Assembly: GCA_016648135.1 (NCBI GenBank) | Contig: JADDOH010004026.1 | Location: forward strand, 1-64,000 | Direction: 5' to 3' | Length of the DNA: 64,000 bases | From: Agrypnia vestita | Taxonomy: Eukaryota > Arthropoda > Insecta > Trichoptera > Phryganeidae | Shown here: in pieces, positions 44,626-55,230 of the stretch | Layout: every line of letters begins with the position of its first letter | Position numbering within the stretch: position 1 is the first letter of the stretch | Notes under the pieces: model-generated | Databases searched by the model: none | What the model was told of the DNA's origin: nothing | The model's input: only the letters and a program-made list of their open reading frames with translations | Translations under genes and position numbers: made by a program

Positions 44626-44812
44626 CTTGTGGTTAGGACACTGGCCTCGTGATCCAAAGGTTGCGGGTTCGATCCTCACTCCAGACTAGCAAGTTAGTCC
44701 TATTTTCATAGTACAAGCGCTTAGCTTAGTTTGAAAATAGTAAGAATATTGATGTGACACGTATTCCGTGTTCACATCTCTATTTTTTTTTTTAAAAAAA
44801 AAAAAAAAAAAA
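44612..44812 (+). mobile_element. tRNA-derived SINE with poly-A tail
   Basis: The head has A-box-like TGGTCTTGTGGTTAGGACAC and a perfect B box GGTTCGATCC (44665-44674), spaced as in tRNA genes; TGATCCAAAGGTTGCGGGTT lies between. The body ends in T(n)A(n) at 44785-44812. Weak acceptor-stem pairing rules out a functional tRNA gene. Confidence 0.75.
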
Positions 44813-44814
44813 TG

Positions 44815-45274
44815 TATATTTTTTAAGCATATATTATGACGTATTTAAGACAGTTTCTTATTATTAGGCGACGTTAAATAACAAGGGACCCAACTCCAAA
44901 AAACAAAAAATAATACTAACTAGATTATTTTGTAAATAAAACTTTTAATCCACGAAATCCAGAAGTTTATGGATTATTATGATGTTTGTTGTACTTAATC
45001 TATGAGCTACGGCTGCTAATGTTGTCCGCAATTATTTCAAATCGAATGATAACAATAAAACTTTCTTTCATACGAAAAATAGTTCAGCTACAGAATTAAC
45101 ATAATTTATGTTTGCAAGCTTTTTCTTTAATTTTCACTAGACTTTACCTATGAGCCCACTACACACATGGTTATTTAAAACTATTATACTTTCAACAAAA
45201 ATCTGACGACAGAAATGCCAGAAAATATGAACTAGGTTGAGCATATCTTAAATCATATACATAAAACATAGAAT
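44815..45274. other. AT-rich DNA, no gene seen
   Basis: Nothing recognisable. Confidence 0.55.
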
Positions 45275-45610
45275 TTTCTATGAAATTTAAAAGAAAACTC
45301 TTAAAAGTATATATCCTTCCTGTGATGACGTATGGTCTAGAAATAATGATACTTATTGCCAATACAATACACAACCTAAAATGTACACAGCGGTCTATGG
45401 AGAGAAAAATGCTAGGCGTAAGTCTTAGAGACAAAATTAGAAATGAAGAAATCAGACGCCAAACAAAAATTGTCAATATTGTGGACCGTCTTACCAAATT
45501 GAAATGACAATGGGCAGGTCATATCGCTAGACAAGTAACAAATATATGAGCACCCAGAATTTTACGATGGAGACCGTGGGATAAAAATAGAGGAGTAGGT
45601 TAGCTTCAAA
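45275..45610 (+). mobile_element. Non-LTR retrotransposon RT C-terminal fragment
   Basis: Encodes VYILPVMTYGLEIMILIANT, then KCTQRSMERKMLGVSLRDKI, RNEEIRRQTKIVNIVDRLTK; after a stop replacing W it continues QWAGHIARQ and ILRWRPWDKNRGVG. This is the well-known ..PVMTYG.E....K...TQRAMER.MLGVSLRD..RNE.IR..T.V.DI....KLKWQWAGHI.R pattern abundant in moth and butterfly genomes. Two nonsense changes are seen. 5'-truncated and dead. Confidence 0.9.
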
Positions 45611-45774
45611 AAACTAACCCATCAAAACCAAGTTTTTATTGTACTCATTGAAATTTCATTGAAACAGGTATTGCGCCTACTCCACGCGTCGGGATCGAAA
45701 ATTAAACAATATATAAATCGTTAATATTTTGAAAAATCCAAAATTATACTATAATTAAAAAAAAATTAAACGAA

Positions 45775-45910
45775 AAATAGTTAAATTATTTTTATCGTTG
45801 CAACGAGTCTGCCTGCAAAGTTTCAGCTCGATTGTATCACGAGAAAAGGGTTAAAAATCGATCCAAAGTTTTTTCGGCAGACAAGCAGACAAATTTACGC
45901 TATGAGTTAA
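45775..45910 (+). repeat. Fragment of a CAGACA-ended repeat
   Basis: TGCAAAGTTTCAGCTCGATT..GGGTTAAAAATCGATCC..CAGACAAGCAGACAAATTT resembles the terminal part of insect repeats that end in CAGACA runs, of the same general class as 16219-16904. Low copy evidence within the window. Confidence 0.4.
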
Positions 45911-46630
45911 AAGAAAAGGAGTAAAAAGTAAGGCCGATAACATTAAAACAGAGATGGAATAATATGCAACCTAGCTTATGTTCTGCAATGTTATATTTCA
46001 ATATTGACAAATTGGTAGGCAAATTTAACTCAACATTTTGTGTATAAAATATGCCATTAAATGTTACTAGTCAGCGATTAAGGACAAATAATACATTCTC
46101 CTTCTTAATTTATGTTCTACCGTCTTAATAACAGAATGGCCCATTTTAACTTGGAATGTTCATTAAAATATAAAATAATGACAATGTTTTCATCGACATA
46201 TTTTAGGATAGTTTTAATGAATACAAGGGACTATCACTAGTCTTGTGAAATCAGTTGATTAGTGTATTAGTGCTTTGATAATAAATTTTGTATTTGTTTA
46301 ATTTTTTTCTATACTATGCCTTACATAAATTTGTATCCTTATGTTTGTTGTTTTCGTATTTAATTGAGACGTCTAAATTCATTAAATTAAATTTTCAGGT
46401 GGCGGATAGGGAAAACTCTACAAGGTAGGAGGGAAATATGCTCTCGCGGACCAACAAGTATAAACAGCATCTTTTTCCATGTTGGGAATATTATTATATT
46501 AGGAATTAACAAATATCCAGCAGCGTAGAGAATAAGAAGGATTTCCATGTTTTATATTTTTCATCATTTGTGATGCATTAATAAAAAAAATAACAATATT
46601 ATTTTCATAGTAAACTTAAATTGTGTGAAT
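45911..46630. other. AT-rich DNA, no gene seen
   Basis: Nothing recognisable. Confidence 0.55.
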
Positions 46631-46634
46631 AATT

Positions 46635-46760
46635 AATATAAAATAACTTCGTAAACACCACTTTTTTAAAAAAAAAAAAGTGGTGTTTACAAAGTTATTT
46701 TATATATATATAATTATGTCACCACAAAATAATTTTGCTGTATTTGAAGCAGAAGTTAAA
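46635..46760. mobile_element. Foldback family B, outer ends only
   Basis: About 33-bp arms (ATAAAATAACTTCGTAAACA..CCACTTTTTT and complement) meet at a poly-A centre at 46661-46679. Both ribozymes and the interior are deleted. The plus side continues into ATTATGTCACCACAAAATAA as at 13866, showing a shared flank. Confidence 0.85.
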
Positions 46761-47238
46761 TTATGTGATTATAAATACCGAAAAGTTATTGTTTATTTTT
46801 TATTCTCACATTTAGGTCAATTCATTCAAGTGGTATGTGCGTCGGTGCTTTTACTTATGTTTTGGTAGTTCAAAACTAATATTTTACTAAATACTACTAC
46901 TTTTATTAAATCCAGTTAAAAATGGCGGCTAATTTTGTTTTATTCCGCACGACACTTTTCGCATTTTCATGCATTAATAATTTCTTAAATTACAGGGGTA
47001 ATCTAGGATTTCAAAAACTGTATTGTGTTCAGCACATCCAGTTCTACTTAGTTACGTCAATAGTTTTTGTTTATCAGCTTTAATTTTTTCTATGCAAAAC
47101 TATAGTAACTGTTACTTTCAATGGTAAGAAGCTCACCTTTTGAAAATAACGCCCTCTTGAACATTAAGTTTTTGTATATTATTTTATATAATTTATTATC
47201 CGATTAATATGATGACTGCAAATATGATTTTTTCTAAG

Positions 47239-47284
47239 GTGGTCAAGCCAATCTATTTGAAGTTGACCACTTGAAATGGATTGG
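47239..47284 (+). other. Nested inverted repeats, pseudoknot-capable
   Basis: CCAATCTATTT (47248-47258) pairs with AAATGGATTGG (47274-47284, one G-U). The loop between them contains TTGACCAC (47263-47270), which pairs with GTGGTCAA (47239-47246). Confidence 0.6.
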
Positions 47285-47486
47285 TCTATTTTTTAAGTGG
47301 AAAAAAATATATATTAAAACACAAAGTATTATTTATAAAGTATTGAGACATTGGTATTAGGACATAAAAGATATATATCTACGTACGATTTTCTTGGGAT
47401 GGCCAATAAATAAATCAACATTTCAATCGTTAGCCAAATATATTTACAAGAAAAAACTATTAAAAATCCAAAGGTCGTGGGCTGAT

Positions 47487-47521
47487 GACACGTGATGCGT
47501 GTCACACCAGCGTCACGTGTC
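47487..47521. promoter_or_regulatory. Inverted pair of CACGTG E-boxes
   Basis: GACACGTGA (47487-47495) and TCACGTGTC (47513-47521) form a perfect 9-bp inverted repeat, each with a palindromic CACGTG, spaced 25 bp centre to centre in an otherwise AT-rich region. CACGTG is the core site for bHLH factors such as CLOCK/CYCLE and Myc/Max. Function is inferred only. Confidence 0.5.
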
Positions 47522-49984
47522 GCGCTCGCTCACTGGGCGAAATGTGGAAAATGAAGAAAACCATTAATAATTCATGAGAATTTTCACGTCTCTTCTAGTA
47601 CGCTATTGATTTTATTCAATGTACATTTTTACATGGAGGGCACCATGAAAAAATATAGAATCAATTGGATTTATTTAGTTTATTGCTGCAAGGGATTGGA
47701 AATAACGAGTAACTATCACACATTCTTTTAGAAAAATATATGTTTATTACTATGACTGTATGGTAATATGCGGTTATCAAGTTATCTGAACACGTATCAT
47801 AGTTATGGTGGACTGGTCACGTTCCAAGCACTAAGTCACCAAGATACAGATATGCTTATACTATACTCAATTATAAATTACGGCTTAAACAGTAACGGAC
47901 TAACGTTTCAAACACATTTGGATTTAGAATAATCAAAACTCTTGCGAATAAAAAAAAACTTTAAAAAAAATTATTGTATTAGATCGTATCCATACAAAAA
48001 CTACTGCAGTGTATGTAAACAGACACTGTAAGAAAACGCAAATGACCGATTTAAAACACAGATCCAAATACACATTAAAAAACTACAAATAAAATTGCAG
48101 AGAATCAGAGCTAAAAGTTAATAATTCCTAAATTTTGTATTTAACATAGTAATAGTAATAGTAAACAAAAAGGTAAATAAGTGACATTTCCAGTGTTTGA
48201 TAGAATGATCCAGTCGATTCCAGAGCATTGTTTAGTGTTCGAGATATTTCGATTGGGAGAAATTCCTTCCCTTTTCTACCACCTCGTTTCAATATGATCC
48301 TAACGAGATCACTACCAAAAATAGGCAGAATGTTTATAAAGGTACCTTTTTATATGTAACAAAAGAAAATATTTATAAACGTCTGTTTTCTTTAAATTTT
48401 CTGCGACTGTAAAAACGATAAATACCAAAAATTATGGGTATCTAAATACGTGTATACATTATGTATTTTTTTCTTCCGGGACGAACCTGAAAATTTTTCT
48501 GCAACCATCCTCTCTTTCTCAGGGAAATCTTCAAATTCTCATAATTAATTATGTTTCATGTTTAAAATCCTGGAGATCGAAAATCGAAAAAGTCGTGCTT
48601 CTTATTCTCACTGAATGCCCCTGGTTCCTCTGAGGTTTTACAAATCATAAAATATATTCCCTGCCTAGTATATACAAATATAATCCACTTTTAAAAACTA
48701 TTGATACATAAAATATTCCATCCAGTACAAATAAATTTATTTTACACCATTTTTTTGCCGCTAAAAAGATTTTTACATTATTTAGCCATCCATTTTAATT
48801 TTTGTCAATTGCCCAGTAAACCTAGTATTATTTATAAGTATCATGAAAGTATTCAGTTTGCTGAAAAATTTTCTTAGAAAAATATCCAATACCGTTATAA
48901 AAAGGCTTTAGATTAACACTTAATATTTTTATTTTTCAAGAATCTTAAGCTACAGAAAACGCCCTAACAAAATGTTTACATACATTACAACATTATTCTC
49001 TATCGTATGAAGATTTTTGCAACTTACATTTTTCAGCTTTTTGTGAACACTTTTCATAACATCGTAGCATTTAAAAAATATCCTGTCCAGTTCATAAAAA
49101 TAATACTTCTTCACGGCTCATATTTCTAAGCATGGTATTTGTTATACAAATTATGTATTCATTATCAGTACATTCTAAATAGAAATATGCTATGATTAAA
49201 TTTATTTTAACCTAAAAAACGATTGCTGTACGTATGGATACTATACAATATGTACTCTTATGTACTATTATCATTATTTACTGAATATGTATTTTCCAAT
49301 CTATTTCTATCAATAATTCACCTCCAATTGTTACATTTGTATTGATCAAATTGACAAATGAGGACAAATTATGTCACAGTTGTGGACGTGAAGTCTCTTG
49401 GAAATTCAGCACAGTAATCGACCAAATTCTGTTAGTGCATCAACCATTCAATCTCTGTTAATTTAAGCTATTTAACAGACAGGGTAGGTAATGATTTAAT
49501 ATGAAGTTTAATTGTAATGCTACGGAGAACCGGTACCATCAATTTTGTTCTGTCTATGTGAAATGGCTAACTATTAACCTACCTCCAAGCCAATTTCCGT
49601 GGCAGTACGCAGAGAGGATATAGCAGCACTCTGCTAGCATGCTTGTCGACTGTTAAGGCTTCTAACAGAATCATCCTCTAGTATTTGGTTAACCTGCTCA
49701 TGCCAAATCTTCCGCAGACAAACTTTATTTATATTACCATAAATAATTACGTCATATAACTTTCTTACACCTCTATCCTCATCCATTCATTCTTTATTAC
49801 CAAACCAATTACGAAACCTTTTTTTTAATTCCATTCTCTTCGCAATTACTCTGAGAGCCTGAAATTTAGGTATGAATTTGTAATTTTTTACAAAAACGTT
49901 ATTATTTTAAATTTTTTACTGACGCTTTTTAAGGTATACTTAAAACCATTATTTTATTAGAAAAAATTAAAAAAAAATTATTTA

Positions 49985-50490
49985 CGCCATGTCCACTCCC
50001 ATGGAGCTCCTCTGCCGTGACTGAAATACCATATTCTCCAAAGTGCACGTGTATCCGAGACAGAAAAGGCCATGTCTTTGTTAATACATGAAATACCTAT
50101 GATAAAGCTTACAGATTTTTTAATACAATATCAGTTGATTATACATATGTACATACTTTGTGCTGTATTTTTTTTTAAATAACTGATCATAAAAATTTCA
50201 GGCTTCAAGGGTGATGTAATCCCTTTATTTATTATTTTATTGTTTAAAATAAATTTGCCACAAATACGCGTGTGAAAAGTCATAACATTTCTTCTGCATT
50301 CTAATTACTTTCGTTGCTCTGTCAGCCGTAGGCAATACCCAAAAATACTTCCATACCTACTTTCAAATATTAAAAAATAAAATTAAAAAAATCTGTTTTG
50401 TGTCTATGAGACATCTATAATATATCTTGATTAATGATGTCCCTGGGGATAAAATCTAGTACTGCGTTCTTGAAATAAATATTCTGTTTC
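49985..50490 (+). repeat. Dispersed R repeat, nearly full length
   Basis: M1 at 49985-50080 (CCATGTCCACTCCCATGGAG, CTCCTCTGCCGTGACTG), M2 at about 50320 (GTCAGCCGTAGGCAATACCC, CTTCCATACCTACTTTC) and M3 at 50400-50475 (GTCTATGAGACATCTATAAT, GATTAATGATGTCCCTGGGG, CTAGTACTGCGTTCTTGAA). About 0.5 kb, no ORF. Confidence 0.8.
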
Positions 50491-51047
50491 ATTACAAGAT
50501 TCGCTTTATTCTGATAGTCTAATTACCCAGCACTTTTTTACTATAGTTTTTTTTGTTTTGTATGGTAAGTAAAGCACTTTGTCGTTAAATTATCCCAGCT
50601 CCGTTGCGGTTTTTGTTAAAGACGTTTAAAGTTCAGATTAAATAAAAATAATTATATCTCGTTGGGCCACCCTCCCGACCGCTTTGGTTTATGAAAGTAG
50701 ATTTTAGCCTTTGAATGGGTTTGTCGCTCGGATTAAGGCCTCAACCCAGCAGTTAAGCTTTTAGTTCAAGGTAAAATATTGTATAAAAGCGTTGATAAAT
50801 TCTACTCTCTGACAAAGAAATGGTTTGTTTGCGCGTGTAAGCCTATATCCACGTTAGAATAATTAATAGAATTACTTCTATGAATAGGGGTAGTTTTGTT
50901 AAGCCGTCAAAATTATAAGAAAGTGGCGAAAAATGTATATATTTGTACACAATATTAATCAGTATAAAAATATGTAAATATTCATAGAAAATTTGGTAGG
51001 TAGTTACTTCGTGGAGCAACATTTTAATTTTAAATATAATTAAATAC
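50491..51047. other. Mixed-composition then AT-rich DNA
   Basis: 50590-50790 is unique and less AT-rich (CTCGTTGGGCCACCCTCCCG); no gene recognised. Confidence 0.45.
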
Positions 51048-51360
51048 AATATGAGTTATTAATTAATACTCTAGTTTGAAGAGGAGCAGTTCCTTACATC
51101 TTTTTCTTCTTTCTCTTATTCTTTTACTATATCTGTGAATCTGTGATACACAAAACTACACCTCCTTGGTTTCCGAGGATGAGTTTTCTGAACTACGAGC
51201 GCACAGTCACTCACATCATTAGATATAATTAAAACTTAACTGTACCAAACCGTCTGGATCGTGCATATATAAAATAATATTCATTAACTATACCTGATGA
51301 AAAGAGAGACTACTCCTCTCTAAACTTAAGTAGTATTTTACAACTCATATTGTGTGTAGT
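51048..51360. mobile_element. Foldback element, hammerhead family E
   Basis: Outer arms ACAATATGAGTT (51048) and AACTCATATTGT (51341) are inverted copies. The left arm continues AATACTCTAGTTTGAAGAGG (a partner lacking the 5' core), the right arm holds the ribozyme at 51290-51336. The spacer is about 180 bp. Confidence 0.75.
51290..51336 (+). ncRNA. Hammerhead ribozyme, family E, G12 lost
   Basis: ATAC (51290-51293), CTGATGA (51294-51300), helix II GAGAG/CTCTC, then TAA in place of GAA (core G12 changed to T at 51321), palindromic ACTTAAGT (51324-51331), A51332 (GTA triplet), GTAT (51333-51336) pairing with ATAC. All three helices are intact while one catalytic base is lost, so it should fold but not cut. 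Confidence 0.82.
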
Positions 51361-51574
51361 ACAAATTTTAAATAAAAATCATATTTTGAATTAAAAATAT
51401 GTTAATATATTTTATTTAAAATAATGATTTGCATTAGATAATTTTTTTAAAAATGTTTTTTCTCACTTCTTTCGCTATTACACCACCCTTGGAGCTTGAA
51501 ATTAAGGTAGAACAGAGTTTACTGGCATCTATTAAGGTACATAAATCATTAATCAATTGGAAATTTAAAAAAAA

Positions 51575-52110
51575 TGACCCCTTATGTCCATTCCTTTGGA
51601 GCTCCTCCGCCGTGACTCAGATTCAACATTTCCCGGTGCATATTTGTCTGATACAGAAAATAAGATTATGTACTTCTTTAGTACATTAAATAAAATCTGT
51701 AGTGTAAACACCGTATAAAATATAAAATACAGAGATAAACTTAACAACTTCTTTGAGAGATGCGAATGGAACGGAAGAATTTCTTCCCTCGCGTATTTCT
51801 AAGAAACATTTTTACTGCAGTTAATGTACTTATACATGCATAATTAAATTTTGTAGTAAAGGAGACGTTTTCTTGACGATTGGTCGTCAGCCCTATTAAC
51901 ACCAGAAAAAAGAGTTCCATACCTACTTTCCCAAAAAAATATAATTTTTTCTGAATGAGATATCTTTAATACTTAATATATAGATAGTATATATATCTAT
52001 ATATTCTATATATATCTTAATTTATGATGTCCCCTTGGGATAAAATCCAGAAGTGTGTTCTTGAAAAATCTGGACAAATTAAAAATACTCCGAAGAAATT
52101 TAAGTTTTGA
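51575..52110 (+). repeat. Dispersed R repeat, nearly full length
   Basis: M1 at 51585-51665 (CATTCCTTTGGAGCTCCTCC, GCCGTGACTCAG), M2 at about 51880 (TTGGTCGTCAGCCCTATTAA, TTCCATACCTACTTTCC), M3 at 52012-52085 (ATGATGTCCCCTTGGGATAA, GTGTGTTCTTGAAAAATCTG). Same order and spacing as the copy at 49985. Confidence 0.8.
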
Positions 52111-53221
52111 TATAATACTATATCTGCGACCGACCGCAAATGATTAACTGAATGAATTCTCTATCATATATAATCTAGTGAGTACTTTAAATAATTTATT
52201 TAAATAAAAAACAATTACCTTTTTTACGAGTTAATTTTTTATTCAAGTAATTATACAACATAATTTAATTTTTTTTAGAAAAAAAATGATATTTTCAAGG
52301 TTAAAAATAATTATCGAATCAAATCTTGAATTAATTCAATTTTAGTATTTTACGAATCTTATAGTCCATTTATATTTTGATGATTCAATATACACCTTGA
52401 TATTGGATTTAATAGACCATTTGTGTGTCAAGAATTGATGTTAAAGATCTCGATTTCCTCTTGTTTTCCCTCCCTAAAGAGGTCTGATTTCACTGATCAC
52501 GAAATGAGGTAGTTTAATTAGTAAGTCGAAGGAGAAGATTAGGATGGCCGGCCAGAAGTTTTCTAAAGTAACCCGAGGGACTGTTTATCTTTTCTCTTTA
52601 CGTATTATTCCTTTTGCCAGGAATCCAGCTGCCTAGTCTTTGATTAAATGAACCGAGAAGAGAAATAAAACCGATGCAATATACGTTAAATTAAATTAAG
52701 AAACTGTTTTGGTTTAATTAAATACACACATAACCCATACATTAAATGTTTTAATTCAGAAATTTTTCAGTTTTTCTTAAACAATGTTTGTATATATCAG
52801 TGTTTAATTTTTTCGATTCTATAATATATCCGCATGTACGAATTTTATTTATACGAAATACATTCAGACATATAAACATATGGTTTATATTTTATATGCA
52901 TATTATTACGTATTCATCGCTATGGGTTCGAGTAAAACAATTTGATTAATGATAAACTTTCTTAAGAAATAGTGAAGAGAGACCTACAAAATATCCAGGA
53001 CAGTTATATGAGCAGCAGCGTCTGTACAGGCCCCACACTTTCGCCACCTATTTCATCATTTTTTCAGGAGATAGAAAAATTATTTTTTATGTCAGAAATT
53101 TCGTATTCATCCCGAAAATATTCATCTTCAAATTCACTCCGTATTATAATATATCTTGCTGATCTCAGTTTTAACTTGAACTCTTTTACCACATGACTGC
53201 ATGTTATTTACATTACAGATT
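52111..53221. other. AT-rich DNA, no gene seen
   Basis: 52440-52680 is unique and less AT-rich, without an open frame. Confidence 0.5.
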
Positions 53222-53305
53222 GATTGTGACCTCACCGGAAATCGAACCTGGAACCCTCGGTGTGGGAAACTAGTGTCTTGACCACTGAGCTACGAGAACC
53301 AGCTA
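53222..53305 (-). mobile_element. tRNA-derived SINE head
   Basis: Minus strand: GGTTCTCGTAGCTCAGTGGT (perfect A box TAGCTCAGTGG), CAAGACACTAGTTTCCCACA, GGGTTCCAGGTTCGATTTCC (B box). Spacing is as in tRNA, but acceptor and anticodon stems do not pair, so it is a SINE rather than a tRNA gene. No clear poly-A tail follows. Confidence 0.7.
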
Positions 53306-54029
53306 CAGTCGGTTGATACATTGCAGTAAACGCATGTAATAAGCATTTGTAAACAATTTGATCCGCGTAACTTCCGTAACTTATTATATATTTTCAATAT
53401 ATTGTCATACAGATAAATTACAGATTTACTGATGCGTTATTTGATATGTATTAATAATAAAATAATTTTAAAATTAAATACATTGAAATGCTGAGAAATA
53501 TTAAGTATTGCTAGTATACATTTTCACACACGATTTGGTTAAAGCATGCACAGACAAACACGCTTTAAATTAAATAAAGTTTTGCTGACAGATGTGTACA
53601 CCGACCACAAAACTTTGATATGTCACGCCTGTTGTTGTATGCTATCGTGAATGCAGTCGAATTTCATGATATGTTACTCCGAACAATGAAAACTTCTCAG
53701 CAGAAATCGGAGTTCGCAAAAGAGGAATGAGCTCCAACTGAATGCATTGCACGTGTGGCCTCTGGGGTACATGTGCCGTAAAATTATTTATGATCGAGGC
53801 AAAAATGACCAAATAAGAAGCGGATTAAATGGATTTGAAAGAGGGTCGCCTTGGTGAAAAGATTTGTCCCCATCCCTGACTAACAAACAAGTGAAGCTTA
53901 ACAAAAGCGTATAACATAAATAGGGGTGGACTTTAATAAAAATTATTTTAATTTTTTTACGTAAAATGGGTTCAATTCATCTCCATTACCAAATCTACAG
54001 GAAGGTCGTTTATTAATTCATATTTATTC
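53306..54029. other. AT-rich DNA with mixed stretch
   Basis: 53630-53890 is less AT-rich, no frame recognised. Confidence 0.5.
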
Positions 54030-54052
54030 ATAGGCCGAACTGTTCGGCCTAT
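54030..54052. repeat. 10-bp palindrome next to a hammerhead
   Basis: ATAGGCCGAA, CTG, TTCGGCCTAT. It sits about 20 bp upstream of the ribozyme at 54072-54117 and may be part of the same element. Confidence 0.85.
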
Positions 54053-54071
54053 ACCTCCGCCGTGATAGGAC

Positions 54072-54117
54072 GCTCTCCCGATGAAGTTGAATAAGACTTC
54101 AGCGAAACGTCAAGATT
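54072..54117 (+). ncRNA. Hammerhead motif, family H (core change)
   Basis: CCGATGA (54078-54084; U4 changed to C), helix II GAAGT/ACTTC with a 7-nt loop and an extra AGC, GAA, palindromic ACGT (54107-54110), C (GTC triplet), AAGATTT. Helix I pairs only partly (TCT/AGA). No mirror copy seen. Probably inactive. Confidence 0.6.
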
Positions 54118-54698
54118 TACTTCTCTGTAAAAAATACGGTTCATTTAAAATATCCGGTTTATTAAACACTTAAATAGAAATATGAAAAGCTTGGCAAATT
54201 TTTTTAAAAATTTTCTGTATTTTCATATGTTTTAAAAAGTATTTAACTTGAAAATAAAAGAATTGGAGGAAATAAATTAATAAAAACGTGAGAATAAAAC
54301 AAAGAGACGAAATGGCACATTATTAAAATAAATCAATTTCATTTACAGTATCCTCATTTTAATGTTACTTTATATCAATGTCATCAACTACATATTTTTT
54401 GTAATTTAAAATATGTCACAATAATTTTTAAATCTGATGTTACATGACTACTTTTGTAGAGCAAAAACTTATAAACCCATTAGTGTTGGTAACTCTAAAC
54501 CGATAAAATTGGTATTTTTAATGGTAAATTAATCAATGTTCAAATCATTAATTAAGATAAATTATAAATGTTGTTGAACGAAACATTGTGTTAAAGCTAA
54601 GTGAAAAACTACATTTCAAAATAAAGACTGTAACATACACACGTTCACCAGTTTGAAGATTACAAAGTGTACATTAAATTTGTAGTAAAAACTACATG
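54118..54698. other. AT-rich DNA, no gene seen
   Basis: Nothing recognisable. Confidence 0.55.
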
Positions 54699-54835
54699 AA
54701 GTGAACTAATTGTAGTACTATTGAAGTGAACTAATCAAGTGAACTAATCAAGTGAACTAATCGTAGCATTAATGAAGTGAACCACTACAGTACTACTAAA
54801 TTGTAGTACTAATTAAGTGAACTAATTGTTATACT
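54699..54835. repeat. Short tandem repeats around AAGTGAACTAAT
   Basis: AAGTGAACTAAT occurs five times, three of them in direct succession (AATCAAGTGAACT units of 14 bp), alternating with TGTAGTACTA. Nested period of 14 and about 25 bp. Confidence 0.85.
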
Positions 54836-54892
54836 ACAAAAAATTAATGGCCTACAAGAAATTTAGTCCCAAAATTTTTCAAACCATGGCAC

Positions 54893-54904
54893 GGGGGGGG
54901 GGGG
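54893..54904. repeat. G12 homopolymer
   Basis: Twelve G in a row in DNA that otherwise has almost no G runs. Length may be affected by sequencing. Confidence 0.9.
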
Positions 54905-55084
54905 TTTGTTTCCATTTCCAAAAATTTATTCATTTATCGACATCGACTTCCCAAAAATTTCACATAAAAAATTTACTATTTGATGTATGCACTCGTAGTT
55001 TCAATAACTTTGAAGTGTGTGTAGTTTTTCGTGTGCACTAGAATTCAAAATTGTACACTTAAATGTGATGTATTACTACATTGT

Positions 55085-55230
55085 AGTAGTTAGTACAGAG
55101 CGGACCCATCACTATTGTATATTCGCTTAGCCAGTCTTAAAGACAGATCGTGAGCCCCATGGATGCCCAATAAAGACATTGTTTCCCATATAAATAGATT
55201 TGTCTCTGATGTATCTTTGATTTGTCTTAA
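55085..55230 (+). repeat. Dispersed R repeat, module M2
   Basis: AGATCGTGAGCCCCATGGAT, GCCCAATAAAGACATTGTTT, CCCATATAAATAGATTTGTC, TCTGATGTATCTTTGA; diverged, M1 and M3 absent. Confidence 0.6.

Larger units (their letters stand above)
46761..49984. other. AT-rich DNA, few distinct sites
   Basis: Contains the inverted-repeat knot at 47239-47284 and the paired E-boxes at 47487-47521. Otherwise no gene or repeat recognised. Confidence 0.5.

Noticed and set aside
44612..44690. Functional tRNA gene (A and B boxes present)
   Set aside because: Acceptor and anticodon stems do not pair and a poly-A tail follows, so a SINE head fits better.
53222..53305. Functional tRNA gene on the minus strand
   Set aside because: A and B boxes are good, but the cloverleaf stems fail.
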